Assembly: GCA_021300155.1 (NCBI GenBank)
Contig: JAJTID010000134.1
Coordinates: 1-40,964, forward strand
Source of the DNA: Pirellula sp.
GTDB taxonomy: Bacteria; Planctomycetota; Planctomycetia; Pirellulales; Pirellulaceae
Direction of reading: 5' to 3'
DNA length: 40,964 bases
Positions within the stretch are counted from its first letter, which is position 1. Each line of letters starts with the position of its first letter. The notes under the pieces were generated by a model that searched no databases, was not told the origin of the DNA, and saw nothing but the letters and a program-made list of their open reading frames with translations. The translations under genes and the position numbers were made by a program. Positions 28,051-35,717 of the stretch are shown one piece after another.

Positions 28051-28077
28051 GTGAGCGGCAAGGCGCTAGCCGCCGGT
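28051..28077 (+). repeat. REP palindrome, copy 3 (RAYT 3' side)
   Basis: This 27-base unit starts GTGAGCGGCAAGG and ends CTAGCCGCCGGT, with a GCGGC/GCCGC stem. It is identical, in inverted orientation, to copy 4 on the other side of the RAYT gene. Confidence 0.88.
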
Positions 28078-28147
28078 TTTCTCAGCAACACAACGGCGGC
28101 TAACGTCTTGTCGCTCACAAATGCAGATTGATATCGTGGGAGGTGCA

Positions 28148-28675
28148 TTATTTTCCTCGATCCATTCGGTCCTGTGCTTCAGTAACATAAAGGACGACTC
28201 TTTCGAGATCATCATCCCCATCGATGAATTCGATGTCCCCGCCCTTGGTCCAAACTTTTTCGTTGGTGATGGGATTGGGCATGCGGCGCAATGCAGTAGT
28301 GCCATTCGCTTTGAATTGGTCACGAACACGTTTTGGCGGTGCCGCCGCAGTTACCACCACGTGGGCGTGATTCGATCGGACGCATACGGCATGAATATGC
28401 CAACCGCGAATGGTAGCATGTTCGCGAATTGTTTTTTCGACCGCTTCTCGCTGAGACTCGTTAAGTACGATTGGCTTTTCTTTCATCCGGTCGCGACACC
28501 ACTCCTCCAGCTTCGGTTGTGGTAGCTGGTCTCCGGCTTTCCATTTACGCCAGCCACGACTGTCGCCGGGGAGCCAGGCACCATACGTTGTCCATGTGAT
28601 AAACAGTGTGATGGGCTCATTGAGTTCGGAAGTACCGGCGGCTAGCGCCTTGCCGCTCACGTTCTGGTCACTCAT
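28148..28675 (-). CDS. REP-associated tyrosine transposase (RAYT) inside the type I RM operon
   Basis: The 175-residue product has the Y1/HUH fold landmarks: LFITWTTYGAWLPGD near 24-38, HIHAVCVRSNHAHVVVT with HAH at 103-105, and a candidate catalytic tyrosine in ERVVLYVTEAQDR (Tyr163). It nicks single-stranded REP hairpins. The 27-base REP copies 3 and 4 flank it as perfect inverted repeats. Copy 4 overlaps the first codons (NVSGKALAAGT), so the natural start may be downstream, for example near ELNEPITLF. The annotated ATG overlaps the DUF1016 stop (ATGA) and its own stop overlaps the next frame (TAATG). It appears intact and is a later insertion into the hsd locus. Confidence 0.88.
   Translation of the reverse strand: MSDQNVSGKALAAGTSELNEPITLFITWTTYGAWLPGDSRGWRKWKAGDQLPQPKLEEWCRDRMKEKPIVLNESQREAVEKTIREHATIRGWHIHAVCVRSNHAHVVVTAAAPPKRVRDQFKANGTTALRRMPNPITNEKVWTKGGDIEFIDGDDDLERVVLYVTEAQDRMDRGK
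28634..28660 (-). repeat. REP palindrome, copy 4 (RAYT 5' side)
   Basis: Read on the minus strand it is identical over 27 bases to copy 3 at 28051-28077. It lies within the 5' end of the RAYT frame, so part of the predicted N-terminus is REP-encoded. Confidence 0.88.
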
Positions 28676-29100
28676 TGCGAAAACTCCCCGATCATGACGG
28701 CTATGGGGTCCGTCACCCGCTCCAATTCGTCATCGATCTTCAGCAACTCGACAAAATGCGACCAGCTCAATAAGTGCGACGTTGTCGCACCTTTTGGATA
28801 GGCAAGGTAAAACTGGCGAATGCGAATCACACCGCTTCGACTCAATGCCTTGCCATGGCGAAGCGTGAGATCATGGCTCAATCGGTTCAAAAGCCCCTTT
28901 CCGTATTCCGCCCGAGCCTTCCCGCCCTGTTCGTATTCGATAATGTGCTGACCAATTTGCCAGTTGGTAGTCGTCAAGTGTTCATTAACAACCTGATAAG
29001 CTCTGCGTTGCCCTTCGACGTAGGTTGAGGAAATCCGCTCCAACAGTTGTTGGTACTGCGGATCGTCTGAAAGGTTGAGAAGCTCGCGCGATTCGCTCAT
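28672..29100 (-). CDS. Truncated DUF1016 (YhcG-like) protein fused to an HsdM-type tail
   Basis: Residues about 1-122 match the N-terminal domain of DUF1016/YhcG proteins: NWQIGQHIIEYEQGG, RAEYGKGLLNRLSHDLT, GVIRIRQFYLAYP and LSWSHFVELLKI. The family is normally about 330 residues with a C-terminal PD-(D/E)xK nuclease domain; this is entirely absent. Instead the last 20 or so residues (DELERVTDPIAVMIGEFSQ) resemble the HsdM C-terminus (AELKGVTDRIVQMIGELSQ). The joint lies at AGATCGATG, a 9-base match with hsdM. The ATG overlaps the hsdM stop and the stop overlaps the RAYT ATG, each as ATGA. DUF1016 genes often sit between hsdM and hsdS. This copy is probably non-functional as a nuclease. Confidence 0.8.
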   Translation of the reverse strand: MSESRELLNLSDDPQYQQLLERISSTYVEGQRRAYQVVNEHLTTTNWQIGQHIIEYEQGGKARAEYGKGLLNRLSHDLTLRHGKALSRSGVIRIRQFYLAYPKGATTSHLLSWSHFVELLKIDDELERVTDPIAVMIGEFSQ

Positions 29101-30896
29101 TGTGACAACTCTCCGATCATTTGCACGATGCGATCCGTTACGCCTTTGAGTTCCGCATCGATCTCATCCAACTCGCGGGGAGGTTTGAACACGTAGAAAT
29201 GACGGTTGAACGGGATTTCGTAGCCGATCTTCGTCTTTTCTTGGTCGATCCAAGCATCAGGGACGTGAGGGATGACTTCTCGCTGGAAATATGCCTCGAT
29301 GTTATCGCCCAACGGAACGTCTTCGCTGTCTCGCAGTTTGGCATCGGGTTTGGGCAATCCTTTGCGTTTGCCCTTTGTTTCTTTAACAACCTTACCCTTT
29401 GCATCAAGCTCAGGTCGCTCGACAGTAATCGTTTGGTAGCCAAAGTCGGTGTTCTTGAAGATGCGGCTGATGGGTACGCCTTTGGTTTGCCCCTTAACCC
29501 CGGCAGTTTTTTGTTTGACAGGCTTGCCAGTTTCGGGATCGACGTAGACTTCTTTTGCGTCGCCAAAGAGACGGGTGATCTCGGCAATGTGATCGTCGCT
29601 CAATTCCTTGCGTTTGCTTCCCAAGCTCTTGCGCATCTTCTGCCACATGTTGCTGGCGTCGATCAACTGCACTTTGCCCTTGCGATGTTCGGGCTTGCGA
29701 TTGGTTACGATCCAAATGTAAGTACTGATGCCAGTGTTGTAGAACATGTCCGTCGGCAACCCAATGATGGCTTCAAGTAGATCATTCTCTAACACGCACC
29801 GACGAATCTCGCTTTCCCCGCTCCCAGCACTGCCCGTGAACAAGGGCGAGCCATTGAGGACGATGCCAAAGCGACTGCCACCGTCTTTCGTCGGTCGCAT
29901 CTTGGAGATCAAGTGCATCAGGAACAACAGCGACCCATCGCTAACTCGGGGCAGACCGGGACCGAACCGTCCGTTGAAGCCCTGCTGTTCATGCTCCTTC
30001 TTGATTTCCTTCTCGATCTTTTTCCATTCGACGCCGAACGGTGGATTGGACAGCATGTAATCGAACTGCTTGCCCGGTAGACCATCCTCGGACAACGTGT
30101 TGCCGTGGATGATGTTGCTGATGTCCTGTCCTTTGATGAGCATATCTGCTTTGCAGATCGCATAGGACTCGCCATTGAGTTCCTGACCGAACATCACCAG
30201 CCGAGCATCAGGGTTCTGACTGGAGAGATGATCCTCTGCTACGGAAAGCATGCCACCAGTTCCAGCAGTCGGATCGTACAGCGAGCGAACGATACCGGGC
30301 TTGGTCAAGGCGTCGTCGTCTTCGATGAAGAGCAGATTGACCATCAACCGGATGACTTCTCGGGGGGTGAAATGTTCCCCAGCGGTTTCATTGGAGAGCT
30401 CGGCGAACTTGCGTATCAGTTCCTCGAAGACATGCCCCATCTGTTCGTTGCTGACTACTTCCGGATGTAGATCGATGTTGGCAAACTTTTCGGTTACCAG
30501 ATAAAGCAGATTGGCTTTAGCGAGTCGCTGAACTTGGGTATGGAAGTCAAAGCATTCGAAGATGTCTCGCACTGCAGGAGAAAAGGCCTGGATGTACGAG
30601 TACATGTTCTCGGCGATGTTGTCTTGATCGCCCATCAACTTCTTGATGTCCAGCGGCGACGTGTTGTAGAACAGCAAGCCTGCCTTCTTCAGCAGGAACG
30701 GCTCGGGGTTGATCCCGGCTGCATCCCGCTTCTCCTTTTCTTTCAGCACCGCGTCTTTGGTAGATTCGAGAACGCAGTCTAATCGACGTAGGACGGTGAA
30801 AGGAAGAATGACCTTGCCGTATTCGGACTGCTTGTAATCGCCGCGAAGAAGGTCTGCGACGGACCAAATAAAGGAAGAAAGGTTCTGTTGACTCAT
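29097..30896 (-). CDS. hsdM: Type I restriction enzyme methyltransferase subunit HsdM
   Basis: The start is placed at ATG 30896 (MSQQNLSSFIW), giving 599 residues; the frame is open to 30962 but the extra 22 residues do not look like HsdM. An N-terminal helical domain is followed by the N6-adenine methyltransferase core: GEHFTPREVIRLM near 173, DPTAGTGGM (SAM-binding motif I, about 208-216) and NPPF (motif IV, 284-287). With HsdS it methylates adenines in the target; with HsdR it makes the restriction complex. The C-terminal 127 residues are repeated downstream. An 11-base tandem repeat containing TTGACA lies about 70 bases upstream. Confidence 0.95.
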   Translation of the reverse strand: MSQQNLSSFIWSVADLLRGDYKQSEYGKVILPFTVLRRLDCVLESTKDAVLKEKEKRDAAGINPEPFLLKKAGLLFYNTSPLDIKKLMGDQDNIAENMYSYIQAFSPAVRDIFECFDFHTQVQRLAKANLLYLVTEKFANIDLHPEVVSNEQMGHVFEELIRKFAELSNETAGEHFTPREVIRLMVNLLFIEDDDALTKPGIVRSLYDPTAGTGGMLSVAEDHLSSQNPDARLVMFGQELNGESYAICKADMLIKGQDISNIIHGNTLSEDGLPGKQFDYMLSNPPFGVEWKKIEKEIKKEHEQQGFNGRFGPGLPRVSDGSLLFLMHLISKMRPTKDGGSRFGIVLNGSPLFTGSAGSGESEIRRCVLENDLLEAIIGLPTDMFYNTGISTYIWIVTNRKPEHRKGKVQLIDASNMWQKMRKSLGSKRKELSDDHIAEITRLFGDAKEVYVDPETGKPVKQKTAGVKGQTKGVPISRIFKNTDFGYQTITVERPELDAKGKVVKETKGKRKGLPKPDAKLRDSEDVPLGDNIEAYFQREVIPHVPDAWIDQEKTKIGYEIPFNRHFYVFKPPRELDEIDAELKGVTDRIVQMIGELSQ

Positions 30897-31399
30897 TGGC
30901 GTTATGACTGTTCGTGTAGCGATAATCCTGAACAGTCTACCAAAACCCGTATCCTTCACCACCGAGGTGTCAATTAGGTGTCAATTCCCTCTAATCTTTC
31001 GAATCGACTGCTTGAAAGTCTGCAATTTTCATACTCACTCGGCAGGCAGGAGTTGAGCGACGGGTAGCATTACGTTGTCGGAACGCTGGAGGGCGTTCCA
31101 TGCGTTGCTGGATCATACGACATGGGTGGCATAGCAGTCGACATCGCTTGCCGGCCAGATTACGTGGAGCAACATGCAATCGAAATGATGCTGGAATTCA
31201 TCGAGGACGAACTAACCGAAGCGGACCGCATCGTCATTGTGCCGATCCTCAAATCGAGAGTGAGAAGCGACTGGTGGGCATCCTGCGAAGGTATGGATAC
31301 CGTCGATCCGATAGCCTGGGTAACCATATCCTAACGGTCAGTTTATGGCTCGAAGGTTGGCGGCGTTGGCCTAATCCGACGCAAGAAACAGACTACCGC
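30897..31399. other. Region upstream of hsdM, no firm gene
   Basis: AGGTGTCAATT occurs twice in tandem (30965-30986); on the minus strand each unit reads as TTGACA, a possible -35 element for hsdM, although a good -10 is not seen. A 7-base hairpin GGAACGC/GCGTTCC lies at 31080-31099. A plus-strand frame at 31122-31334 (70 codons, acidic, MGGIAVDIACRPDYVEQH...) could be a small gene or remnant but has no recognisable motif. Confidence 0.45.
31122..31334 (+). CDS. Possible small hypothetical ORF or gene remnant
   Basis: This 70-codon frame encodes an acidic peptide with a DYVEQHAIEMMLEFIEDE helix-like segment and a strand-like RIVIVPILKSRV. Third codon positions are fairly GC-rich, as in neighbouring genes. 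No ribosome site or known family is evident, and the end is abrupt, so it may be a fragment. Confidence 0.22.
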   Translation: MGGIAVDIACRPDYVEQHAIEMMLEFIEDELTEADRIVIVPILKSRVRSDWWASCEGMDTVDPIAWVTIS

Positions 31400-31879
31400 C
31401 TACTTGATCACGGTTGGCGGTTGATCTGGGAACGCTTTGATCAGATCGTTGTAAGGAAACTTCTTTTTGTCGAGCTTACGGAACTCAGCCTCATCCAACA
31501 GCGAACTATCAACCGCGTCGCCAATCTTCCAGTCGGTGAAGTAAATGGACATCGTGTGATCGTCGATATTGTACGTGTGGATCGACAAAGATTTTGGACC
31601 ATACAGGCCACTGCGGAGATCTTGCCACTGAATCTTTGCCTCAGACTTTTTCTTCCATGTCGAGTCTACACCATTAAACGTTTCCTTGCCGAGCTGGCTC
31701 ACATCTGTTGTCTCGAAGTAATCAATCCTGACAGGCAGGAACTTTACCTTTTCATCAAACTCCACAACCATCGCCCAGTAGCGAGGGCCTAGCCGTTCGA
31801 AATGACGATCGGCAGTGCGGCCAGCAACCATGCGACGGATGTACTTGGGATGTGGAAGTGGACAGGAAGGGAGAGGCAT
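31400..31879 (-). CDS. Hypothetical protein
   Basis: The 159-residue product is not recognised. It has no signal peptide or membrane segment and looks soluble, with alternating strand-like segments (PRYWAMVVEFDEKVKFLPVR, SLSIHTYNIDDHT, MSIYFTDWKIGD) and a proline-rich start that may be an over-extension (a later Met is at residue 17). The composition is protein-like, which favours a real gene. It is divergent from the large membrane protein gene that follows and sits next to the RM locus, so it may belong to the same accessory region. Confidence 0.5.
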   Translation of the reverse strand: MPLPSCPLPHPKYIRRMVAGRTADRHFERLGPRYWAMVVEFDEKVKFLPVRIDYFETTDVSQLGKETFNGVDSTWKKKSEAKIQWQDLRSGLYGPKSLSIHTYNIDDHTMSIYFTDWKIGDAVDSSLLDEAEFRKLDKKKFPYNDLIKAFPDQPPTVIK

Positions 31880-32018
31880 GTCTATTTAATTCTCGCCGAA
31901 TAACCCTTAGAATATTCGAAACGCAGATTGCGATTCCATTCTCGTTATGCAGTAGACTTTTCTCCTTTTGCCCTGCGATGAAACGTTTGCAGGTGACGCT
32001 CTATTCTCCACCTCGTTC

Positions 32019-33917
32019 ATGGACTTAACGGCGCTTGATACTTGGTCTTCACTGTCGCGTGCGCTTGTCGCTACCGGCGTTCTACTATGTATTGGTAAAT
32101 TCATTGGCAGTGCCCTCGTTGGCAGAAACGCGTCGGTGTACCTTCAATTAATTGTAGGTGTGAACTGCACCGGACTTCTTGGATTAGCGATGGGTTGGGT
32201 TCCGCAACCAATACCTATGCTGCTGATGATCGCCTTAGCTACTTCCATCGTTCTTGTCGGCATTGTTCGAGAATGCAGTACGTGGAAGATCCAAAGTCAA
32301 AGTTTCGAGCGATCGTGGTGGGTGAGCTTCGCACCTTCGTTACACGGTTGGACGATGCCGAAGATTTGCGGGATCTTTGGGGTGTTGATCACGTTGGGGC
32401 CCGCGTTGACTTATCCGTCTGGCTGGGATGAATTGGTATACCATGTCGAATTGCCTCGACGTTGGTTGAATGAACGTTTCTTGTCGGTGTACAGCGACTT
32501 GCCATGCTCTGCTTTACCTTCGTTGCCCGAGGTCATTTGCTGGTCGGTCGCTCCCATCGAACATTTGGTAGCACCGCGATTGATAGGCTGGGTAATGTGG
32601 GTTAACGGAGTTTTATTGTTCCGCGAATCGTTGCGTACAGTCGCTTCTGCAATCACCGCTGAGGTTTTGGTATGGGCAGTTGTTGCGAGTCGCGTGTCAT
32701 TGATGATAAGCGCAAATTTCTATGTCGAGAGTTTCTTGCTGGCTGACACGGCCGCACTCTGCAGTATTCTGCTAGTCCCAAAAACGATGGACCGGCGTTC
32801 TCTACATGTGGCCGGCCTCGTGCTGGGCGGAGCTATCGCTACGAAATTGATCGCTATCGGCTTAGCTGCTTTTTTGCCAGTTGCTTGTTGGGTTGTTTGG
32901 TCTCGATCAACCGTCGCTGTCCGGCACTTTGTTTTCAGCTTATGTATCGCAATTCTCTTTGCTTCTCCGTTTTACTTGCGAGCGTGGATATTGTGCGGCA
33001 ACCCTTTTTCGCCTTACTTTGCAGGTTGGTTTTGCTCTGATCCCGCAATGCTCTTGATGAGCGATTTTCATCACGAGTTGGCGGTTGGCAATTTTGGAAT
33101 ATCAGGCTGGCAAGGGTTCTTGGCAGCTTCCTTTGCACTCGCCTTCGCTCGCGAGCTTTATGACGGATCTTTTGGGATGCAGTGGATCGCGTTACTGGCT
33201 TGCTGCGGGTTCGCTTGCTATGCCTTGACGAATAAACGATCTTCGTTGATTGCCAAGCAAAAAGAGCTAACCGCCGCGTTCATGTTATGCGGCGTCTTGT
33301 ACACACTGTGGTTTGTCTCTTCCCAGCAATCGAGATTCGCGGTTTCGATTTTAATGTTAGCTGCGTTTGCGTCCGCGATCTACATGGAGGAATTGAAACA
33401 TCAAACCAAACGGGCTCTGCTCTTTTGTGTCGGAATATTGACAATGTTTAGTGTGCCTTGGTCGAACAGCGGTTACTACCTCGACAGTTGGCTATGTGTG
33501 CTGAAAGTTTTCTCACCAATCGACTACATTCGTGATGGCGTTGGTGATAGCTACACAGCACTGGCTATCTATTTGCATTCGGAGGTTCCACATGAAGATA
33601 AAATTGTCACGCTATTCGAGCATCGATTAGCGTACCTTCCTCTTGGCGTGGAGATTGCGACACCATACTTTCAGACGAAGTACTTTGCTCCACCCCAGAT
33701 TCCGACTTCTGCACAGAGTATCATGGAGCACTTGCGCGAGCATGAGGTGAAGTATTTGGTATTAACGCCAACGCCAGCAGGACCGGATGTTTCCACTCGA
33801 TTCATCGATGCGCAACAAGAGTGGTTTCGAGGAATTGACGAATGTATCGCCTCTGACAAACTGAAAGTTGTGTGGCGATCCGAAAACCACGTGGTAGCAC
33901 AAGTTTCATGGGATTGA
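32019..33917 (+). CDS. Multi-spanning membrane protein, glycosyltransferase family 39-like
   Basis: From ATG 32019 the product has 632 residues with about a dozen hydrophobic segments (for example LLCIGKFIGSALV, MLLMIALATSIVLVGIV, LIAIGLAAFLPVACWVVW, ALLFCVGILTMFSVPW). A loop early after the second or third span contains SGWDELVYHVELPRRWL, in the place where membrane glycosyltransferases of the GT-C fold carry an acidic D/E pair used with polyprenyl-phosphate sugars. The last 150 residues are mainly hydrophilic and probably periplasmic. The acceptor is unknown. An upstream TTG at 31968 in frame is possible, but neither start has a clear ribosome site. Confidence 0.7.
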   Translation: MDLTALDTWSSLSRALVATGVLLCIGKFIGSALVGRNASVYLQLIVGVNCTGLLGLAMGWVPQPIPMLLMIALATSIVLVGIVRECSTWKIQSQSFERSWWVSFAPSLHGWTMPKICGIFGVLITLGPALTYPSGWDELVYHVELPRRWLNERFLSVYSDLPCSALPSLPEVICWSVAPIEHLVAPRLIGWVMWVNGVLLFRESLRTVASAITAEVLVWAVVASRVSLMISANFYVESFLLADTAALCSILLVPKTMDRRSLHVAGLVLGGAIATKLIAIGLAAFLPVACWVVWSRSTVAVRHFVFSLCIAILFASPFYLRAWILCGNPFSPYFAGWFCSDPAMLLMSDFHHELAVGNFGISGWQGFLAASFALAFARELYDGSFGMQWIALLACCGFACYALTNKRSSLIAKQKELTAAFMLCGVLYTLWFVSSQQSRFAVSILMLAAFASAIYMEELKHQTKRALLFCVGILTMFSVPWSNSGYYLDSWLCVLKVFSPIDYIRDGVGDSYTALAIYLHSEVPHEDKIVTLFEHRLAYLPLGVEIATPYFQTKYFAPPQIPTSAQSIMEHLREHEVKYLVLTPTPAGPDVSTRFIDAQQEWFRGIDECIASDKLKVVWRSENHVVAQVSWD

Positions 33918-33927
33918 AGAGTTCATT

Positions 33928-34062
33928 TCACTCGCGATCGCTTTGTGCAAGAGTTTTCTCTAGCTCGCGGAGTTTCAGGAACCGGAACGTTTGTTCACCA
34001 TCAACTCGACACATGTAGCCATACGTCAGATAACGAGCAAACTGACTCAGTCTGTTAAGCAA
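33928..34062 (-). CDS. Possible 44-residue ORF coupled to the ABC ATPase gene
   Basis: A TTG at 34062 starts an open frame that overlaps the last 8 bases of the ABC gene and ends with TGA at 33928. AAGGGG lies 4 bases upstream of the TTG. The peptide (LNRLSQFARYLTYG, then MCRVDGEQTFRFLKLRELEKT) is protein-like and ends in an amphipathic helix. The family is unknown. Without homologues it remains tentative. Confidence 0.35.
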   Translation of the reverse strand: MLNRLSQFARYLTYGYMCRVDGEQTFRFLKLRELEKTLAQSDRE

Positions 34063-34981
34063 CCAACCCCTTAGTTACCAGCATGAATACATCTTCCAGT
34101 GAAGGCTCCTTGTCGCTGAAGGATCGCATCTTGACACCGCCTGCGATGAGTCGTTGCATAAGTTCTGACAAGCCGTTGTCGTCGGTTTCAAGTTCAGCGG
34201 TAACGCGGTCGCCATCAATGTCGATGCCCCGCAGCGTAGGATCGCTTCGCAAAATCGAGACGCCAGCATCTTGGTTCTCCAGGAAACGCACTTCCACGAT
34301 GCGATTGCGTCGGATTTTGCGATAAACGGCATCGATCGGACCATGCATTAGCAGTTGGCCCCGCTCAATGATTCCAATCGATGTGCAACAGTCAGCTAAC
34401 TCGCTCAAGATGTGGCTGCTGATCAGAATCGTTTTCCCCATCTTGCGAAGCTCCTTCAACAAAGCCTTAACCTCGATGCGCGCTCGGGGGTCCAATCCGC
34501 TCGTCGGCTCGTCAAGTATCAATACAGGCGGATCATGCACCAATGTCTTGGCAAGACACAGTCGTTGCTTCATTCCTCGCGACAGACCGTTGACATAGTC
34601 GTCGCGTTTGTGTGTCAAATCCAATAACTCTAGAACATCGCCAATTACTTGTTTGCGTTGCGATCGACCAATTTTGTAGGCAACCGCAAAGAAGTCGAGA
34701 AACTCCCAAACTTTCATACCGTCATATACACCGAAATCGTCGGGCATGTATCCAATACTTCGGCGAACATCCATTGGCTGCTTGTTCACACTGTAGCCAT
34801 TGACGGAGCCATCGCCCCGAGTGGACTTCAATAGGGTGGCCAAAAAGCGAATCGACGTGCTTTTGCCAGCACCGTTAGGACCGATGAAGCCAAACAGTTC
34901 GCCTGCCTCGATTTTCATCGACACGGTTTGTACAGCAGTAAACTCGCCGTAGTCTTTTCCAAATTCGTTTAACTCAATCAT
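34055..34981 (-). CDS. ABC transporter ATP-binding protein (ABC-2 exporter type)
   Basis: The start is placed at ATG 34981 because GGAG lies 8 bases upstream; the frame is open to 35029. The 308-residue protein has Walker A GPNGAGKST (residues 34-42), a Q-loop region near GYMPDDFGVYDGMKVWEF, the signature LSRGM (133-137, usually LSGGM or LSGGQ), Walker B LILDEPTSGLD (154-164) and an H-loop in ISSHILSELADC. The C-terminal 90 residues form the regulatory domain of the CcmA/DrrA-like ATPases. The permease partner is not next to it. Confidence 0.92.
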   Translation of the reverse strand: MIELNEFGKDYGEFTAVQTVSMKIEAGELFGFIGPNGAGKSTSIRFLATLLKSTRGDGSVNGYSVNKQPMDVRRSIGYMPDDFGVYDGMKVWEFLDFFAVAYKIGRSQRKQVIGDVLELLDLTHKRDDYVNGLSRGMKQRLCLAKTLVHDPPVLILDEPTSGLDPRARIEVKALLKELRKMGKTILISSHILSELADCCTSIGIIERGQLLMHGPIDAVYRKIRRNRIVEVRFLENQDAGVSILRSDPTLRGIDIDGDRVTAELETDDNGLSELMQRLIAGGVKMRSFSDKEPSLEDVFMLVTKGLVA

Positions 34982-35168
34982 CGATGACTCCAGGGCTTCC
35001 GATTGCAATAGTCGTTTCGGATTGTACACGATTTCTTGTCGCAGAGAGGTAAATCGATCAGTTGATTGTTAGGAGCACTAGAGATGCACGAGTTCCTCGC
35101 AAGCGCAGCGGTTTGTGATGGCAGAGTCTGTGATTCGAGGGGCTTCACTTTTCCTACCGACTCAAATC

Positions 35169-35696
35169 CTAACGACTCAATAAACACTTCCTCGCGTGGA
35201 AAAAGAATTCGCGAAAGTCGGCACGCTGGTAATCGGGATAGGTCCATTCCATTGGCTTCCACTGTTGGTCCCGAAACGCCAATGTCACCTCGGCATAAAT
35301 TCCATTTTGAAGATAGATACGATGTTCCCTGTTCTTTGTGGATGCCAACACGATCTTGGTGAGAGACATATAACCAGGATCGATGTTGAGTGGCCTATCT
35401 TCTGTAAACTCAAAACTTCGTTTTGCCTCGGACTCCCATTCATTCGTCAGAATTTTGTTGTCGGCGAGATCTGTCGGGTCGTAGTCTAAATCGAGAACTG
35501 CGAATTGCTTGAGCAGGTTGTGCCCCATGCTGGATTGATAGTAAGCTGATTCCGAGAATGGAAAGGGAGCGCTTACTTCAATCGTCGGTCCCCAAGTCGC
35601 GCGAACCCGCTGCCATAGCCAATCGAGCAGCATAGGATGTCTGCTAAATGCAGCTACAAATCGCATGCATTTGGGATGTTTTTTGACCTCGCCCAT
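35169..35696 (-). CDS. DUF4416 family protein
   Basis: The 175-residue product follows DUF4416 closely: start MGEVKKHPKCMRFVAAFSRH, then TWGPTIEVSAPFPFSESAYYQSSMG, DLADNKILTNEWE, NIDPGYMSLTKIVLASTKNR and the terminal TYPDYQRADFREFF. The family is found in planctomycetes and some delta-proteobacteria and its function is unknown. No membrane segment or signal is present. It lies 21 bases after the DUF420 gene on the same strand, so the two probably share a transcript. Confidence 0.88.
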   Translation of the reverse strand: MGEVKKHPKCMRFVAAFSRHPMLLDWLWQRVRATWGPTIEVSAPFPFSESAYYQSSMGHNLLKQFAVLDLDYDPTDLADNKILTNEWESEAKRSFEFTEDRPLNIDPGYMSLTKIVLASTKNREHRIYLQNGIYAEVTLAFRDQQWKPMEWTYPDYQRADFREFFFHARKCLLSR

Positions 35697-35717
35697 GGGA
35701 AACCGTTAGCGTCCTCG

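Larger units (their letters stand above)
27549..28148 (-). pseudogene. Duplicated HsdM C-terminal tail fused to REP-derived sequence
   Basis: The last 128 codons (27549-27932) are colinear, without indels, with the end of the full hsdM (29097-29480); by eye about 15 of 127 residues differ. It lacks the methyltransferase motifs, so it cannot be active as HsdM. The similarity stops exactly at a REP palindrome (27934). The frame stays open through three REP copies, giving about 70 residues of non-HsdM sequence, back to an ATG at 28148 that overlaps the RAYT stop as TAATG. The stop overlaps the hsdS start as ATGA, preceded by GGGGA. Its likely surviving role is to carry the ribosome site for hsdS. 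Confidence 0.8.

Noticed and set aside
27934-28660. CRISPR-like array suggested by repeated 27-base units
   Set aside because: Units alternate in orientation, spacing is irregular and a RAYT lies between them; this is a REP cluster.
21025-31400. Direct repeat of the tRNA-Arg 3' end as an att site
   Set aside because: No matching copy was found by eye to the right of the RM locus.
31100-31792. 230-codon plus-strand frame
   Set aside because: Arg/His/Trp-rich shadow composition and antisense to a better minus-strand frame (31400-31879).
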